Assembly (NCBI GenBank): GCA_011170375.1
Contig: DUEV01000005.1
Location: forward strand, 185,894-249,893
Length of the DNA: 64,000 nucleotides
From: Dehalococcoidia bacterium
GTDB taxonomy: Bacteria > Chloroflexota > Dehalococcoidia > Dehalococcoidales > Fen-1064
Direction: 5' to 3'
The notes below the pieces were generated by a model. The model was not told the origin of the DNA. It did no database searches and saw only the letters and a program-made list of their open reading frames with translations. The position numbers and the translations under genes were made by a program. Numbering within the stretch: position 1 is the stretch's first letter; each line of letters begins with the position of its first letter. Shown here one piece after another: positions 33,584-42,109 of this stretch.

Positions 33584-34051
33584 ATGACAAGCCCTGTTAA
33601 TGGAGAAGTGATAAAGCGTGCTATGGAGAAGAATCAGGTATATCGGGGGATTGTCAAGACGGGGCGTGGTGCGGGAGTCGCCGAGATGTCATCTCCTGAT
33701 GTTCTGGAGAGATTTAAACTGCTACTTGGGATTCCTGTAATTCCAGGCACATTGAATGTCGACCTTGACCAGCCCTTTGATTTATCCTTACTGGACTACG
33801 TTAACTTTGCCGGGATAGGTTTCAGCATAGACCTTGCGAAACAGGGCATAGATTATGACGGCGAGCTCGGTATGCATTATAGCCGGGTAATCGTCGCTGA
33901 CACGTATCCTGCCGGTATTGTTTTCTTCACATGGGTCGATGACCCTTACACCGATGCCGAACTGGTCAGTCCCTATCATCTGAGAAGCGTTCTTAATCTA
34001 CAGGACGGGGACACAGTTGAGTTCAGGCTGGTGGATACCGAACAGGGTTAG
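33584..34051 (+). CDS. CTP-dependent (archaeal-type) riboflavin kinase, DUF120
   Basis: A 155-residue protein with the DUF120/RibK fold. YRGIVKTGRGAGVAEMSSPD holds the glycine-rich loop, PVIPGTLNVDL the PGTLN motif, and the C-terminus has ELVSPYHLRSVLNLQDGDTVEF, matching the 'LR..L.L.DGD' ending of archaeal riboflavin kinases, which use CTP to make FMN. The family is rare in bacteria, where RibF normally does this. There is no N-terminal HTH as in some archaeal forms. It lies 44 nt after the dCMP deaminase gene. Confidence 0.72.
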   Translation: MTSPVNGEVIKRAMEKNQVYRGIVKTGRGAGVAEMSSPDVLERFKLLLGIPVIPGTLNVDLDQPFDLSLLDYVNFAGIGFSIDLAKQGIDYDGELGMHYSRVIVADTYPAGIVFFTWVDDPYTDAELVSPYHLRSVLNLQDGDTVEFRLVDTEQG

Positions 34052-34064
34052 TCGCAGCGCTGGA

Positions 34065-34583
34065 CTATCGGTCGATGTTTTCCCCCTGGTAGGTTCCGGA
34101 GTAGCCCTCTGTCTCGCCTGTTAATCGCATGAAGACAATCTGTGCGATAGCGACGTCTTTCTGGAGGCGGAACCCACGGGGGTTGAATACCACCATCATG
34201 GCCCGTGAGCGGCCCGAGTATCCGGCATCCCAGACAGCGCCGTACACGGTGACGCCGCTGCGCAACAGGCTGGAGCGGGGCTGGGCCAGCGCCATGATGT
34301 TGTTCGGAAGGTTAACAATCTCATTGTAGGTGATGATGTAGGGGCCGGGCATCAGTTCAAGGAAGCCCAGGCCATCGAATACCAGCGGGGCGAGGTCGGA
34401 GACTAATCTCTGGCTATTATCGACCGTAATACTGCCCGCCGTCTGGGGCATAGCCACTTCACGGATGGTCAGGTCGAAGCCGTTGGGCTGTAGCTGGGCA
34501 TCAAGGTCACGGTAGCCTTCAATCAGCGGCGGCTCGTTTTCCAGTAATTGGAGGATATCCTGCTTGGATAGAACGGCAGTCAT
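34065..34583 (-). CDS. dcd: dCTP deaminase / dUTPase family protein
   Basis: A 172-residue trimeric-fold nucleotide hydrolase. The dUTPase/Dcd motif is ALAQPRSSLLRSGVTVYGAVWDAGYSGR, and the C-terminal loop ends EGYSGTYQGENI. The N-terminal part (LSKQDILQLLENEPPLIEGYRDLDAQLQPNGFDLTI) is the Dcd pattern with the Gln-Pro-x-x-x-Asp-Leu motif. It deaminates dCTP or, in the bifunctional form, gives dUMP. ATG 34583 is used because the upstream in-frame residues are not conserved. It is convergent with the riboflavin kinase gene. Confidence 0.87.
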   Translation of the reverse strand: MTAVLSKQDILQLLENEPPLIEGYRDLDAQLQPNGFDLTIREVAMPQTAGSITVDNSQRLVSDLAPLVFDGLGFLELMPGPYIITYNEIVNLPNNIMALAQPRSSLLRSGVTVYGAVWDAGYSGRSRAMMVVFNPRGFRLQKDVAIAQIVFMRLTGETEGYSGTYQGENIDR

Positions 34584-34644
34584 GTCAACCAAGTATAGCC
34601 CCCACTCTGAGCGGGCTGTCAAGGTTTAAGAGTTCACACGAAGT

Positions 34645-35706
34645 CTAGCCACGCTGGGCAAGCTGTTCTTTGAGGTAATTAATTGCTTCTACCGGGGAGG
34701 GGTCTACGCGGTACAGGATTGCCAGGTAATAGCTGACGTAGTCGCCGAAAAGCACCAGGCTTAGCATCTGGCTCAGGTGAGAAGTACCCTCTCCATCCAC
34801 AAACTCGTACTGGACTCCGGCACGCTTAAGAAGCTCACAGGTGACTTCGTAGCGCCGCTGTATTGGTTGCGCCAGTAAAGGTGACCGCAGCAATACTACC
34901 ACGATTTTCTCCGCCAGCTCCGGCGGGAACTGGTAACCCACCACGGCGTTGTGGTTAAGCTCGGGAAAGACCTCATGGAAAGCCCAGGCTTTGCTGTTTT
35001 CGTTAAGCTGCGTTTTCCAGCGGCGGGCCACCTCGCTGAGCAGGCCAGCCCCGTATATTACCGTCAGGTGGCCGTGCAACCTCTCGGCCAGTTTTCGCGC
35101 CGGGTTCTTTGACGCTGGCCGTGTCTCGTCTATTTTAATTGATAGCTTCTGAAGGACAGCCAATGCTTCATCTACATCGGCTGACTTGTCGCCGACCACG
35201 CCGAGTTTCTGCATGAAGCAGAGGATAGGCAGGAAGCTGAAGGCAAGGGCGGCGCGGGGTTGGGAGCGGTAGGTGAAGGTGAGGACAGGGATACCATTCT
35301 CGTCGGCTATACTCTTCAACTTGCCGCCGGTGGTAATGGCCAGTTTCTTAGCCCCGGTCTCCAGAGCCTGGTTGAAGGCGGACAGTGTCTCTTCGGTGTT
35401 CCCCGAATAGCTTGAGGCAATCACTAGTGTCTTGTCATCAACGAAGGCAGGCAGTTCGTAACCACGGTTAACGATAATCGGTAGCTTGGATTCTGGTACT
35501 GCCAGACTGCTGACCAGGTCACCACCGATGGCCGAGCCACCCATGCCGATGATGAGCACTTTGTTTATGTCGGAATATTCTTTAGGCAAGGTGAAATCCT
35601 TAGCCATCTGCCAGGCCTGCTGGCATTGCCAGGGCACCTCGTGGATTCGACCAAGCATGTCTTCCGGGTCGAGCTTCTTGAGATTGCTACTGTCTGTTTC
35701 CGTCAT
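34645..35706 (-). CDS. bifunctional phosphoglucose/phosphomannose isomerase
   Basis: A 353-residue SIS-domain isomerase. The sugar-phosphate site is MGGSAIGGDL and SSYSGNTEET, and the catalytic glutamate region is LNENSKAWAFHEVFPELNHNAVVG. This pattern belongs to the archaeal PGI/PMI family (as in Aeropyrum and Pyrobaculum), also found in Dehalococcoidia, and interconverts glucose-6-P, fructose-6-P and mannose-6-P. It could supply fructose-6-P to the glmS pathway of the polysaccharide operon. It lies alone on the minus strand. Confidence 0.92.
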   Translation of the reverse strand: MTETDSSNLKKLDPEDMLGRIHEVPWQCQQAWQMAKDFTLPKEYSDINKVLIIGMGGSAIGGDLVSSLAVPESKLPIIVNRGYELPAFVDDKTLVIASSYSGNTEETLSAFNQALETGAKKLAITTGGKLKSIADENGIPVLTFTYRSQPRAALAFSFLPILCFMQKLGVVGDKSADVDEALAVLQKLSIKIDETRPASKNPARKLAERLHGHLTVIYGAGLLSEVARRWKTQLNENSKAWAFHEVFPELNHNAVVGYQFPPELAEKIVVVLLRSPLLAQPIQRRYEVTCELLKRAGVQYEFVDGEGTSHLSQMLSLVLFGDYVSYYLAILYRVDPSPVEAINYLKEQLAQRG

Positions 35707-35741
35707 GGTAAGGTCATAATACCATAAACAAGCAGAGCCTG

Positions 35742-36203
35742 TTATTTTTTAGCACCTGCTTTGTTTTCTTCATCTTCTTTGATATCTTCCACTATTCTGT
35801 ACACCTTTACGGCGTCGTCGGTAGTCTCAGCTTTCTCTATAGCTTTCAGCTTGGCTCGTGAGTCGACGAACGCCTCGAGGGATTTGCTACCGAAGTAAAA
35901 CGTGATGATAGCACCTAGCTCCAGCAGTATCCACTTTTTGTCCTCGACGACCACGTAGTCTGCCCCCTTCAGCAGGACCATGGTGGCGATAGCACTGAAT
36001 GATAGGGCAAGGAAGGTACGCATGGCGCCTTTGGGTAGCCCCATCGTTTCCTTTTTTTCGAGTGGATTAGCAATGCCCTTTTTCCAGTCCCGATATCGGA
36101 AGCCGAAGTAAAGAAAGAGTCTTATTATCCAGGCCAGTCCTGCGATTGCCACGACCACCACAATAGCCGTGGGTAAAAAGGTGTTTGTCAGGAAATCTCC
36201 CAT
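35742..36203 (-). CDS. hypothetical membrane protein with two predicted helices
   Basis: A 153-residue protein with an N-terminal hydrophobic helix (FLPTAIVVVVAIAGLAWIIRLFLYFGF), a middle segment GLPKGAMRTFLALSFSAIATMVLL, a possible third hydrophobic stretch WILLELGAIITFYFGSKSLEAFVD and a charged C-terminal tail with SRAKLKAIEKAETTDDAVKVYRIVEDIKEDEEN. The tail could be a short coiled coil in the cytoplasm. I do not recognise the family. It lies between the isomerase gene and the NorD-like gene, both on the minus strand. Confidence 0.6.
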   Translation of the reverse strand: MGDFLTNTFLPTAIVVVVAIAGLAWIIRLFLYFGFRYRDWKKGIANPLEKKETMGLPKGAMRTFLALSFSAIATMVLLKGADYVVVEDKKWILLELGAIITFYFGSKSLEAFVDSRAKLKAIEKAETTDDAVKVYRIVEDIKEDEENKAGAKK

Positions 36204-36356
36204 TATTATTCTGTGCCCTCCTTTGCCCCGTGATACTGGTGCCGTTAGCGGGGGACTCATGAATGTGCGTGTGGGGTCATATTATATCCCCATATGTATC
36301 CGTGTCAAGATAGTACGACTAATGTTACTGAAAAATAAGGGTTTGTCAGGATACCC

Positions 36357-38813
36357 CTAGGTGGTAAACCATCCGTAGAGGGTCGGCAGACACGCTGGTA
36401 GAGATTCGATATCGTCCAGCACCTCGTACTGCATATCGCCGCATATCGTCCTGAGATAGTCGTGTCCTTCCCGGTCGAAGGTAAGACATAGCGACGTTAT
36501 CCCCTTCTGCCTGGCCTCCAGCAATGCCATCTTCGTATCATGGATAGCATATTCTTTCTCAAGCCCTTCCCTTCCATAGTTGTGGTCTTCAGGTCGACCG
36601 TCGCTGATGAGGAAGAGGAACTTGCCCTTGGACTCCTGCTGCTCCAGCTTCCATGTGGCGTGGCGGATGGCCGGTCCCATTCTGGTTCCCCGCTGTGGAA
36701 TAATGCTATCAATCCGGCTCTTCACCCGGTCCGAGAAGTCTTCCTCAAGGTCCTTTATCATGTAAAGCTCCACGTTTTCTCGCCCGTGACTGGAGAAACC
36801 GTAGATTCCGTAGTTGTCGCCGATGGCCTCCAATGCCCTTATCAGCAGAACGATGCTCTCCTTCTCGAGATCGATGATTCGTTTGAACTCTCTTGGCCTG
36901 AGTTTACCCTTATGGTCGGACTGTAGCCACTCGAAGTAAGTCCGGTAGTCGCTGGCAAATACAGGATTGATGGAGTCTCTCTGCAGTCGATTGATGTATT
37001 CGACTGTTGAGGAACTCATGTCCAGAAGGAAAGCCACCGAAACATCCCGCTCTACCTTATTCCTCCGCCAGTAAATTTTAGCATCCGAGCCGTGCCCGGC
37101 TTTCTTTCCGATAACGAAGTCCACCAACGCATCAAGGTCGAAGTCCTCACCGTCATGCAGTCGTTTCACCTTACGGCGGGCCCGAGGATTCAGTTGTTCA
37201 AACCGCCCTCTGATTTCAGCAACCAACCGAGCATACTCATCGAGGGTAGCCTCGAAAAAGTCGGTATTACCCTCTTCCAGTGGCATCTCCCGTACCCGAC
37301 ACCACCTTAATCGATAATCACTGGCCCGGAAGTCCCACTCGTCATACAGATAAGAGCGAGGGCTATCGACTGCAAGGGATTCACCTTCGATACTGTCGTC
37401 CTCCTGCTCTGGTTGAGCCTCACTCAATAGAGTATCCTGCTCACTCAATGCGTTCATACCGAAGACATGAGTTTCTTCCGGATCATCGGTTGCAGCTGCC
37501 AGCTCGCCGATATCAAGAATGTCATCCAGCATAGCAGTATCTGTCGACGCCGGCCACGGTGAATGCGCATATTCTGTCTCCGTCCCGTCAACACCAGTCG
37601 CCTCCGCCTCCTTGGTTTCATAAACAGGCTCCAGCCTGAAAATGCCCCGGTACTCTACCCTGGCAGGACTGAAGTGTGGTGAATTATCAGTAGCCTCCCA
37701 CTCTAGCTCTCTCAGCACTGCGTCGATATCACTGGACGTGAAGAGCCCGTCGCTGCTGTTAAGCTCGATTGCCTCCCACCGGTCAATCCGAGAACGACTC
37801 GCGGGTATCCTGCTGGCCAGTTGATAAAGGCGTATCATAACTTCGGTGCTATCGTCTATGCTGGCTTCCGATGACATCACGCGACCCAAAATCCTGCTGG
37901 CAAGCTGCAGAGGTGTACGCAGTACCGCCGGGACCAGCCATTTCCCCGAACTTTCCAGACTGAGCCGGACCATAATCTCAAGGAAAGCCTCTCTGAGTGA
38001 GTGTGAGGTGATGGGGGGTCTTATACTCATTGCTTCGGCCTGAATCCTGCTGTAATCCTGCCTAATGCCCCGGTACCTCTGTTTGGTGGCGAAGTCAATG
38101 CGGCCGTCCTCCACAATAGTGAATATATCGGTGGCCAGACTGCTGTTGTCGAAGAGATTCAGAAATTTCAACAGGTCCGTTTCAGTATCATCGCTCTCGA
38201 CCGGGCGGTGTGAAAGACCCAGGTCACGGCAGAGAGAGGTGGCTTTATCAATCCTGAATTCATAACTGCCGAATTCAAAGTGCCCTATCTGATGAGTGGT
38301 CATTACCTTATACCACGTGAAGTTCTCGGGTTTGCTGGGATACCTGTCAACGAATTCCGGCAGGAAGATGGCGTTACGGTTTATCGGGAGCTCCGCAGAT
38401 AGAACGGGAGTCTTGCTGCCAATCAGTGCCAGGCAGTAGGTTTCCATAAGCTTCTTAATACTATCCAGTTCAACCCCGGGTGAAAGCTTCTCCAGCAGTT
38501 GAACACTCCTGAACGTTCCCAGACGGAAATACTCTATACCACTCCCCTCGCTCTTACGAAGTAGCTCAAGACCTTCCTGACACCAGGGTTCCAGACCGGT
38601 TGGACCAGCCCTTTCTATCACAAAAGGACAGGTTCTCAGGAATTCTGATGCTGCGGGGGAGGATATGCGAAGTGCTTCTTCGGTCAGCTCCAGGAGGCGG
38701 TTATGCACCGCAGCGGGCACCAGTCGTATTACCGCACGAAACTCATCGGCAATCGTCGGTGGAAAGCTCTCAAGTGCCTGCTTTACCGAGATGGTGTCTC
38801 TGTTGTCTGTCAT
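36357..38813 (-). CDS. VWA-domain protein, NorD/CbbO-like
   Basis: An 818-residue soluble protein. The C-terminal 250 residues are a von Willebrand A domain with the MIDAS motif FLLDMSSSTVE, a threonine motif in QRGTRMGPAIRHATWKL and LISDGRPEDHNYG. The N-terminal 550 residues are charged and helical with an acidic middle. This is the NorD/CbbO pattern, which with a MoxR-type AAA+ partner (next gene) installs a metal cofactor or remodels a target enzyme. No nitric-oxide reductase or Rubisco gene is seen nearby, so the client is unknown. It lies 27 nt after the ATPase gene. Confidence 0.83.
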   Translation of the reverse strand: MTDNRDTISVKQALESFPPTIADEFRAVIRLVPAAVHNRLLELTEEALRISSPAASEFLRTCPFVIERAGPTGLEPWCQEGLELLRKSEGSGIEYFRLGTFRSVQLLEKLSPGVELDSIKKLMETYCLALIGSKTPVLSAELPINRNAIFLPEFVDRYPSKPENFTWYKVMTTHQIGHFEFGSYEFRIDKATSLCRDLGLSHRPVESDDTETDLLKFLNLFDNSSLATDIFTIVEDGRIDFATKQRYRGIRQDYSRIQAEAMSIRPPITSHSLREAFLEIMVRLSLESSGKWLVPAVLRTPLQLASRILGRVMSSEASIDDSTEVMIRLYQLASRIPASRSRIDRWEAIELNSSDGLFTSSDIDAVLRELEWEATDNSPHFSPARVEYRGIFRLEPVYETKEAEATGVDGTETEYAHSPWPASTDTAMLDDILDIGELAAATDDPEETHVFGMNALSEQDTLLSEAQPEQEDDSIEGESLAVDSPRSYLYDEWDFRASDYRLRWCRVREMPLEEGNTDFFEATLDEYARLVAEIRGRFEQLNPRARRKVKRLHDGEDFDLDALVDFVIGKKAGHGSDAKIYWRRNKVERDVSVAFLLDMSSSTVEYINRLQRDSINPVFASDYRTYFEWLQSDHKGKLRPREFKRIIDLEKESIVLLIRALEAIGDNYGIYGFSSHGRENVELYMIKDLEEDFSDRVKSRIDSIIPQRGTRMGPAIRHATWKLEQQESKGKFLFLISDGRPEDHNYGREGLEKEYAIHDTKMALLEARQKGITSLCLTFDREGHDYLRTICGDMQYEVLDDIESLPACLPTLYGWFTT

Positions 38814-38840
38814 GTGGCATATATTCTCAGTTTTGTTGGG

Positions 38841-39740
38841 CTACTCAAATATACTGGAAACGACCTCTTCGATACTCTGCTGGACCTCGGCTTCGTCTGA
38901 GACAGCCCAGACTACCGCCACCTGGCAGGCCCGCCGTGGTGCGACGCCCTGTTTGATGAGCTTCCCGGCATAGATTAGCAGGCGGGTGCTTGTCCCTTCC
39001 TGTAAATGGTACTCCTTCAGGTTTCTCGCCTTCTCACCGAGTCGGGCCAAATCACGGGCTAGGGTCTCTGAAACGCCACTCTCATGCTTGATGACTTCCG
39101 TCTCCAGGTCCAGCGGCGGGTAGTCAAATTCAATGGCAATAAACCTCTGGCGGGTGCTCTGCTTGAGGTCTTTGAGAGTGCTCTGATATCCCGGATTGTA
39201 TGAGACTACCAGCAGAAAACCATCGTTGGCTTCAATCACCTCCCCCTTTTTCTCTACCGGCAGAATCCGGCGGTGGTCGGTGAGGGGGTGGACCAGCACT
39301 GTGGTATCTTTCCTTGCCTCGACTATCTCATCGAGATAGCAGATAGCGCCGGCCTTGACTGCCCTGGAGAGCGGCCCGTCAATCCACTTCGTAGATTCAC
39401 CTTCAAGGAGATACCTGCCGACAAGGTCACTGGCGGTCAGGTCCTCATGACAGGCAACTGTAATCAGGGGAATGGCCTGCCGCCCGTCAGAAAGTGCCGC
39501 TTTCCGGGAACGAGATTTAGCCACAGTAAGTGGCTTGCCCAGTCGATAGGCCATGTATTCCAGGAACCTGGTCTTGCCACATCCCGTGGGCCCTTTGAGG
39601 AGCACCGGTATCCTCTGAGAGTAAGCAGCCTCAAACAGCTTTACCTCGTCTCTGACCGGCAGGTAGAACGGTTCTTCGGTAATAACGTACTCCTCAACCA
39701 CGTGTTCCCGGTATTTTCTCTGCTCTTGAACTGACATCAC
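38841..39740 (-). CDS. MoxR-type AAA+ ATPase, NorQ/CbbQ-like
   Basis: A 299-residue AAA+ ATPase. Walker A is [18 protein letters not shown] near residue 50, the pore/insert region has [19 protein letters not shown], Walker B is [15 protein letters not shown], sensor 1 is [12 protein letters not shown] and an arginine finger lies in [14 protein letters not shown] basic 17-residue insert ([17 protein letters not shown]) sits before the ITVAC strand. GTG 39740 and ATG 39737 are both possible starts, with GGGAG upstream. With the VWA gene it forms a chaperone pair. Confidence 0.87.
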   Translation of the reverse strand: MMSVQEQRKYREHVVEEYVITEEPFYLPVRDEVKLFEAAYSQRIPVLLKGPTGCGKTRFLEYMAYRLGKPLTVAKSRSRKAALSDGRQAIPLITVACHEDLTASDLVGRYLLEGESTKWIDGPLSRAVKAGAICYLDEIVEARKDTTVLVHPLTDHRRILPVEKKGEVIEANDGFLLVVSYNPGYQSTLKDLKQSTRQRFIAIEFDYPPLDLETEVIKHESGVSETLARDLARLGEKARNLKEYHLQEGTSTRLLIYAGKLIKQGVAPRRACQVAVVWAVSDEAEVQQSIEEVVSSIFE

Positions 39741-39811
39741 TGATTACTCCCATTCAGCTTTACTGGCGTGTCAGGAGGGCGCATAAATGAATAATTGCCT
39801 GTATGGACAAT

Positions 39812-39899
39812 GACTAAGTATATGTTGCTCAGAATTTGATTGTAGCATTTGAGACATTGAACCGCAATCTACGCATATACTTGGTTCCCGTGCTACAAT
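39812..39899 (+). promoter_or_regulatory. nested inverted repeats (possible pseudoknot or operators) before the sirtuin gene
   Basis: Two interleaved inverted repeats: A at 39816-39824 (AAGTATATG) pairs with A' at 39874-39882 (CATATACTT) and extends with G-U pairs to 13 base pairs (39812-39824 with 39874-39886); B at 39839-39847 (ATTGTAGCA) pairs with B' at 39891-39899 (TGCTACAAT). The A-B-A'-B' order permits an H-type pseudoknot ending just before the SD at 39903-39911. Alternatively these are DNA operator sites; A overlaps a possible -10 (TATATG) 18 nt after TTGCCT. Confidence 0.45.
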
Positions 39900-39920
39900 A
39901 ATCGGGAGGAGGTATGGTAT

Positions 39921-40622
39921 GTGATGATGTCAGATTTACATAGCGGAATTGAAGCGCTGGCTAACTGGATTTCGCAAGCCAAACATCTGGTCGTCTTCAC
40001 TGGTGCCGGTATCAGCACTGAGTCGGGTCTGCCTGATTTCAGGGGTCCTGATGGCCTCTGGACGAGGCGGGACAAAGGACTGCCTCCACCAAAGTTCGAC
40101 TGGTCGTCGGCCGAGCCGAATCAATCCCATATGGCGATAGTCGAGCTCCAGAAAATGGGCAAACTGGCTTTTCTCATCTCTCAGAATATAGACAATCTCC
40201 ACCTGGCATCAGGAATTAATCCAGAGCTACTGGCGGAGCTGCACGGTAATCTGACCAAGCTGAAGTGCCGTAAGTGTGGCTTCAAGTGTGACTACTCCCC
40301 TGATTTCGATAAGTGCCCTCTCTGTGGCGGAGAGCTTCGTACCAGTGTGGTCAACTTCGGCGACCCCATGCCACGCGACGAGGTAGAGAAATCGGAATGG
40401 CACTCACGTCGCAGCGATCTCTTCATCGTGGCTGGTTCCAGCCTAGTTGTCTATCCGGCAGCCGACATGCCCAGGATAGCCCTCCAATCCGGTGCTAAGC
40501 TGGTAATCATCAACCAGGGGGAGACTCCTTTGGACCAGGTGTGCCATCTCCGATTTGAGGAGGGGGTGGGCGACGTGCTGGTTCCGGTGGTAGCCCGATT
40601 GCATGAGATGCTGGGCTCGTGA
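39921..40622 (+). CDS. sirtuin, NAD-dependent protein deacylase (Sir2)
   Basis: A 233-residue Sir2 protein. NAD-binding VVFTGAGISTESGLPDFRG (residues 25-43), the QNIDNLH motif, catalytic histidine in ELHGNLTKLKC, and four zinc cysteines in CRKCGFKCDY and CPLCGGE are all present. Downstream are NFGDPMP and GSSLVVYPAADMP, standard for the family. It removes acyl groups from lysines, using NAD. A GTG start with GGAGGAGG eight bases upstream. It is divergent from the NorQ-like gene, and the 180-nt gap between them carries nested inverted repeats. Confidence 0.94.
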   Translation: MMMSDLHSGIEALANWISQAKHLVVFTGAGISTESGLPDFRGPDGLWTRRDKGLPPPKFDWSSAEPNQSHMAIVELQKMGKLAFLISQNIDNLHLASGINPELLAELHGNLTKLKCRKCGFKCDYSPDFDKCPLCGGELRTSVVNFGDPMPRDEVEKSEWHSRRSDLFIVAGSSLVVYPAADMPRIALQSGAKLVIINQGETPLDQVCHLRFEEGVGDVLVPVVARLHEMLGS

Positions 40623-40717
40623 GGGGTTTTCAGGTGTCCTTGACATGGGCGGCACGGTCGCCTAGAGTGTCTTTTATGCAGGTGCGCATCCATTAGAGAG
40701 ATGAAAGGGAAAATAGC

Positions 40718-41998
40718 ATGACCGGCAATAGTGGAGCGGGTACATCAGGTTCAAATAGGGATTCCGTCGTGGTTGTTAAAGAGACTCTGGCCGGTGGCAA
40801 AATCCACCTGACGAGTCTCGTATTTCGCTACGGTGGTAACGTGTATATCCTGACCTATCAGAGGGGCGGGCGAACAAGGCATACTTTTATTGATGCCGGT
40901 GATTCCCGACATAGTGGTGAAATACTTAGTATATTGGCTGAGAGCGGTATCAATCCAGCTGATATCGAGAGGATAATCATAACTCATCGGCATCCAGACC
41001 ACTTTGGATTGGTGTACCTACTGGCTGGGGAGTCAGGGGCGAAAGTTGTGGCCCATCACGGTTTCAGAGGTCTGGTCGAAGGTGAAGTGGGTCAGATGGA
41101 GCGGAGATGGCTGGACGATTCAGACCTGTCTCGATTAAAGGAATGCGATATCGAATATCTCCATGAATCTGATACAGGTGAAGCAGTCAAGCTCGCTGGG
41201 GTCGATTTTCCGAGTCTGGCAGAGGCGGTGGATATAGGGGAGGGAGGGAGGCTCGATATCCTCGGTTGTCCGCGGAGTGAGATGACCCACAGTCCTGACC
41301 AGTTGGTGGTGCTTTGCTCACCCCGGGATGACCCGCATCCCCACGAACAGTCGAGCGAGGGTTTCCGTCCTACAGATGATGTCATTTTTTCTGGCGACCT
41401 CTGGTTGATGAGGGGCCCTATGTTCAGTTCTGACATGACCGACATCATGTGGCGCTTCAGGGCTGGTCTGCGTCAGATGAGGAGCATGGTGTCAGGGGGA
41501 GGGATGGTGAGACGAGACCCCCGGGTGCAGGACTCGGAAGCGAAAGATGCACTCAAGAAGGGTTTCTGCTTGATAAGGGTAAAGCCCGGGCACGGCAACG
41601 AGTTCCTCGGGGCCAGAATAATCCCTCGCAGCATACTGGCAGACAATGACATGCTGGTGGAGTTCGGCTACTCGCTTGATGAAAGTTTGTCATTGCTGAA
41701 GTCGGCTGAGCTGGCTCCCAGGGTCGCTGCCCGGCGTGAACAGGCGTACCTTAGCTTTGCTGAGGAACTGGTTTCTTGGGCCGAGCTCGGTTATACGCCG
41801 GACGAGATAAGTGGACTCCTCGTACGTATCTACCGGGAGCAGGTTGGGGGAGGCCCTCTGGTCGAGAAGGACCGGCAGGAGAGGCGAGAAAGACTTAAGG
41901 GCTTGTTGACAAGATTAAGGGAGGATGAAACGCAGCCTGAATCACTCCGCCAGTTAGCTGAGTCCACTCAGTCTCTATTAACTTCAACTCGTTTGTAA
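40718..41998 (+). CDS. MBL-fold metallo-hydrolase
   Basis: A 426-residue protein with a metallo-beta-lactamase fold. The first metal motif is ITHRHPDHFGLVYLL (HxHxDH), followed by a VAHHGFRGL motif and FSGDLWLM with the conserved aspartate. The C-terminal 130 residues (LSFAEELVSWAELGYTPDEISGLLVRIYREQ and a charged tail) are an extra helical domain not seen in basic family members. Hydrolytic target unknown. ATG with AGAGAGAT upstream. It stands alone between the sirtuin and the galactoside operon. Confidence 0.85.
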   Translation: MTGNSGAGTSGSNRDSVVVVKETLAGGKIHLTSLVFRYGGNVYILTYQRGGRTRHTFIDAGDSRHSGEILSILAESGINPADIERIIITHRHPDHFGLVYLLAGESGAKVVAHHGFRGLVEGEVGQMERRWLDDSDLSRLKECDIEYLHESDTGEAVKLAGVDFPSLAEAVDIGEGGRLDILGCPRSEMTHSPDQLVVLCSPRDDPHPHEQSSEGFRPTDDVIFSGDLWLMRGPMFSSDMTDIMWRFRAGLRQMRSMVSGGGMVRRDPRVQDSEAKDALKKGFCLIRVKPGHGNEFLGARIIPRSILADNDMLVEFGYSLDESLSLLKSAELAPRVAARREQAYLSFAEELVSWAELGYTPDEISGLLVRIYREQVGGGPLVEKDRQERRERLKGLLTRLREDETQPESLRQLAESTQSLLTSTRL

Positions 41999-42109
41999 AA
42001 AGCAAGCAGCTTCTGGAGAGAATGCGGAGTAGTCGTCTGGTTGGCACAGTCTGTATGACTATACTGAACCGATACATGTAAAGCGTATCTAACAGGGAGG
42101 TAACCGGAT

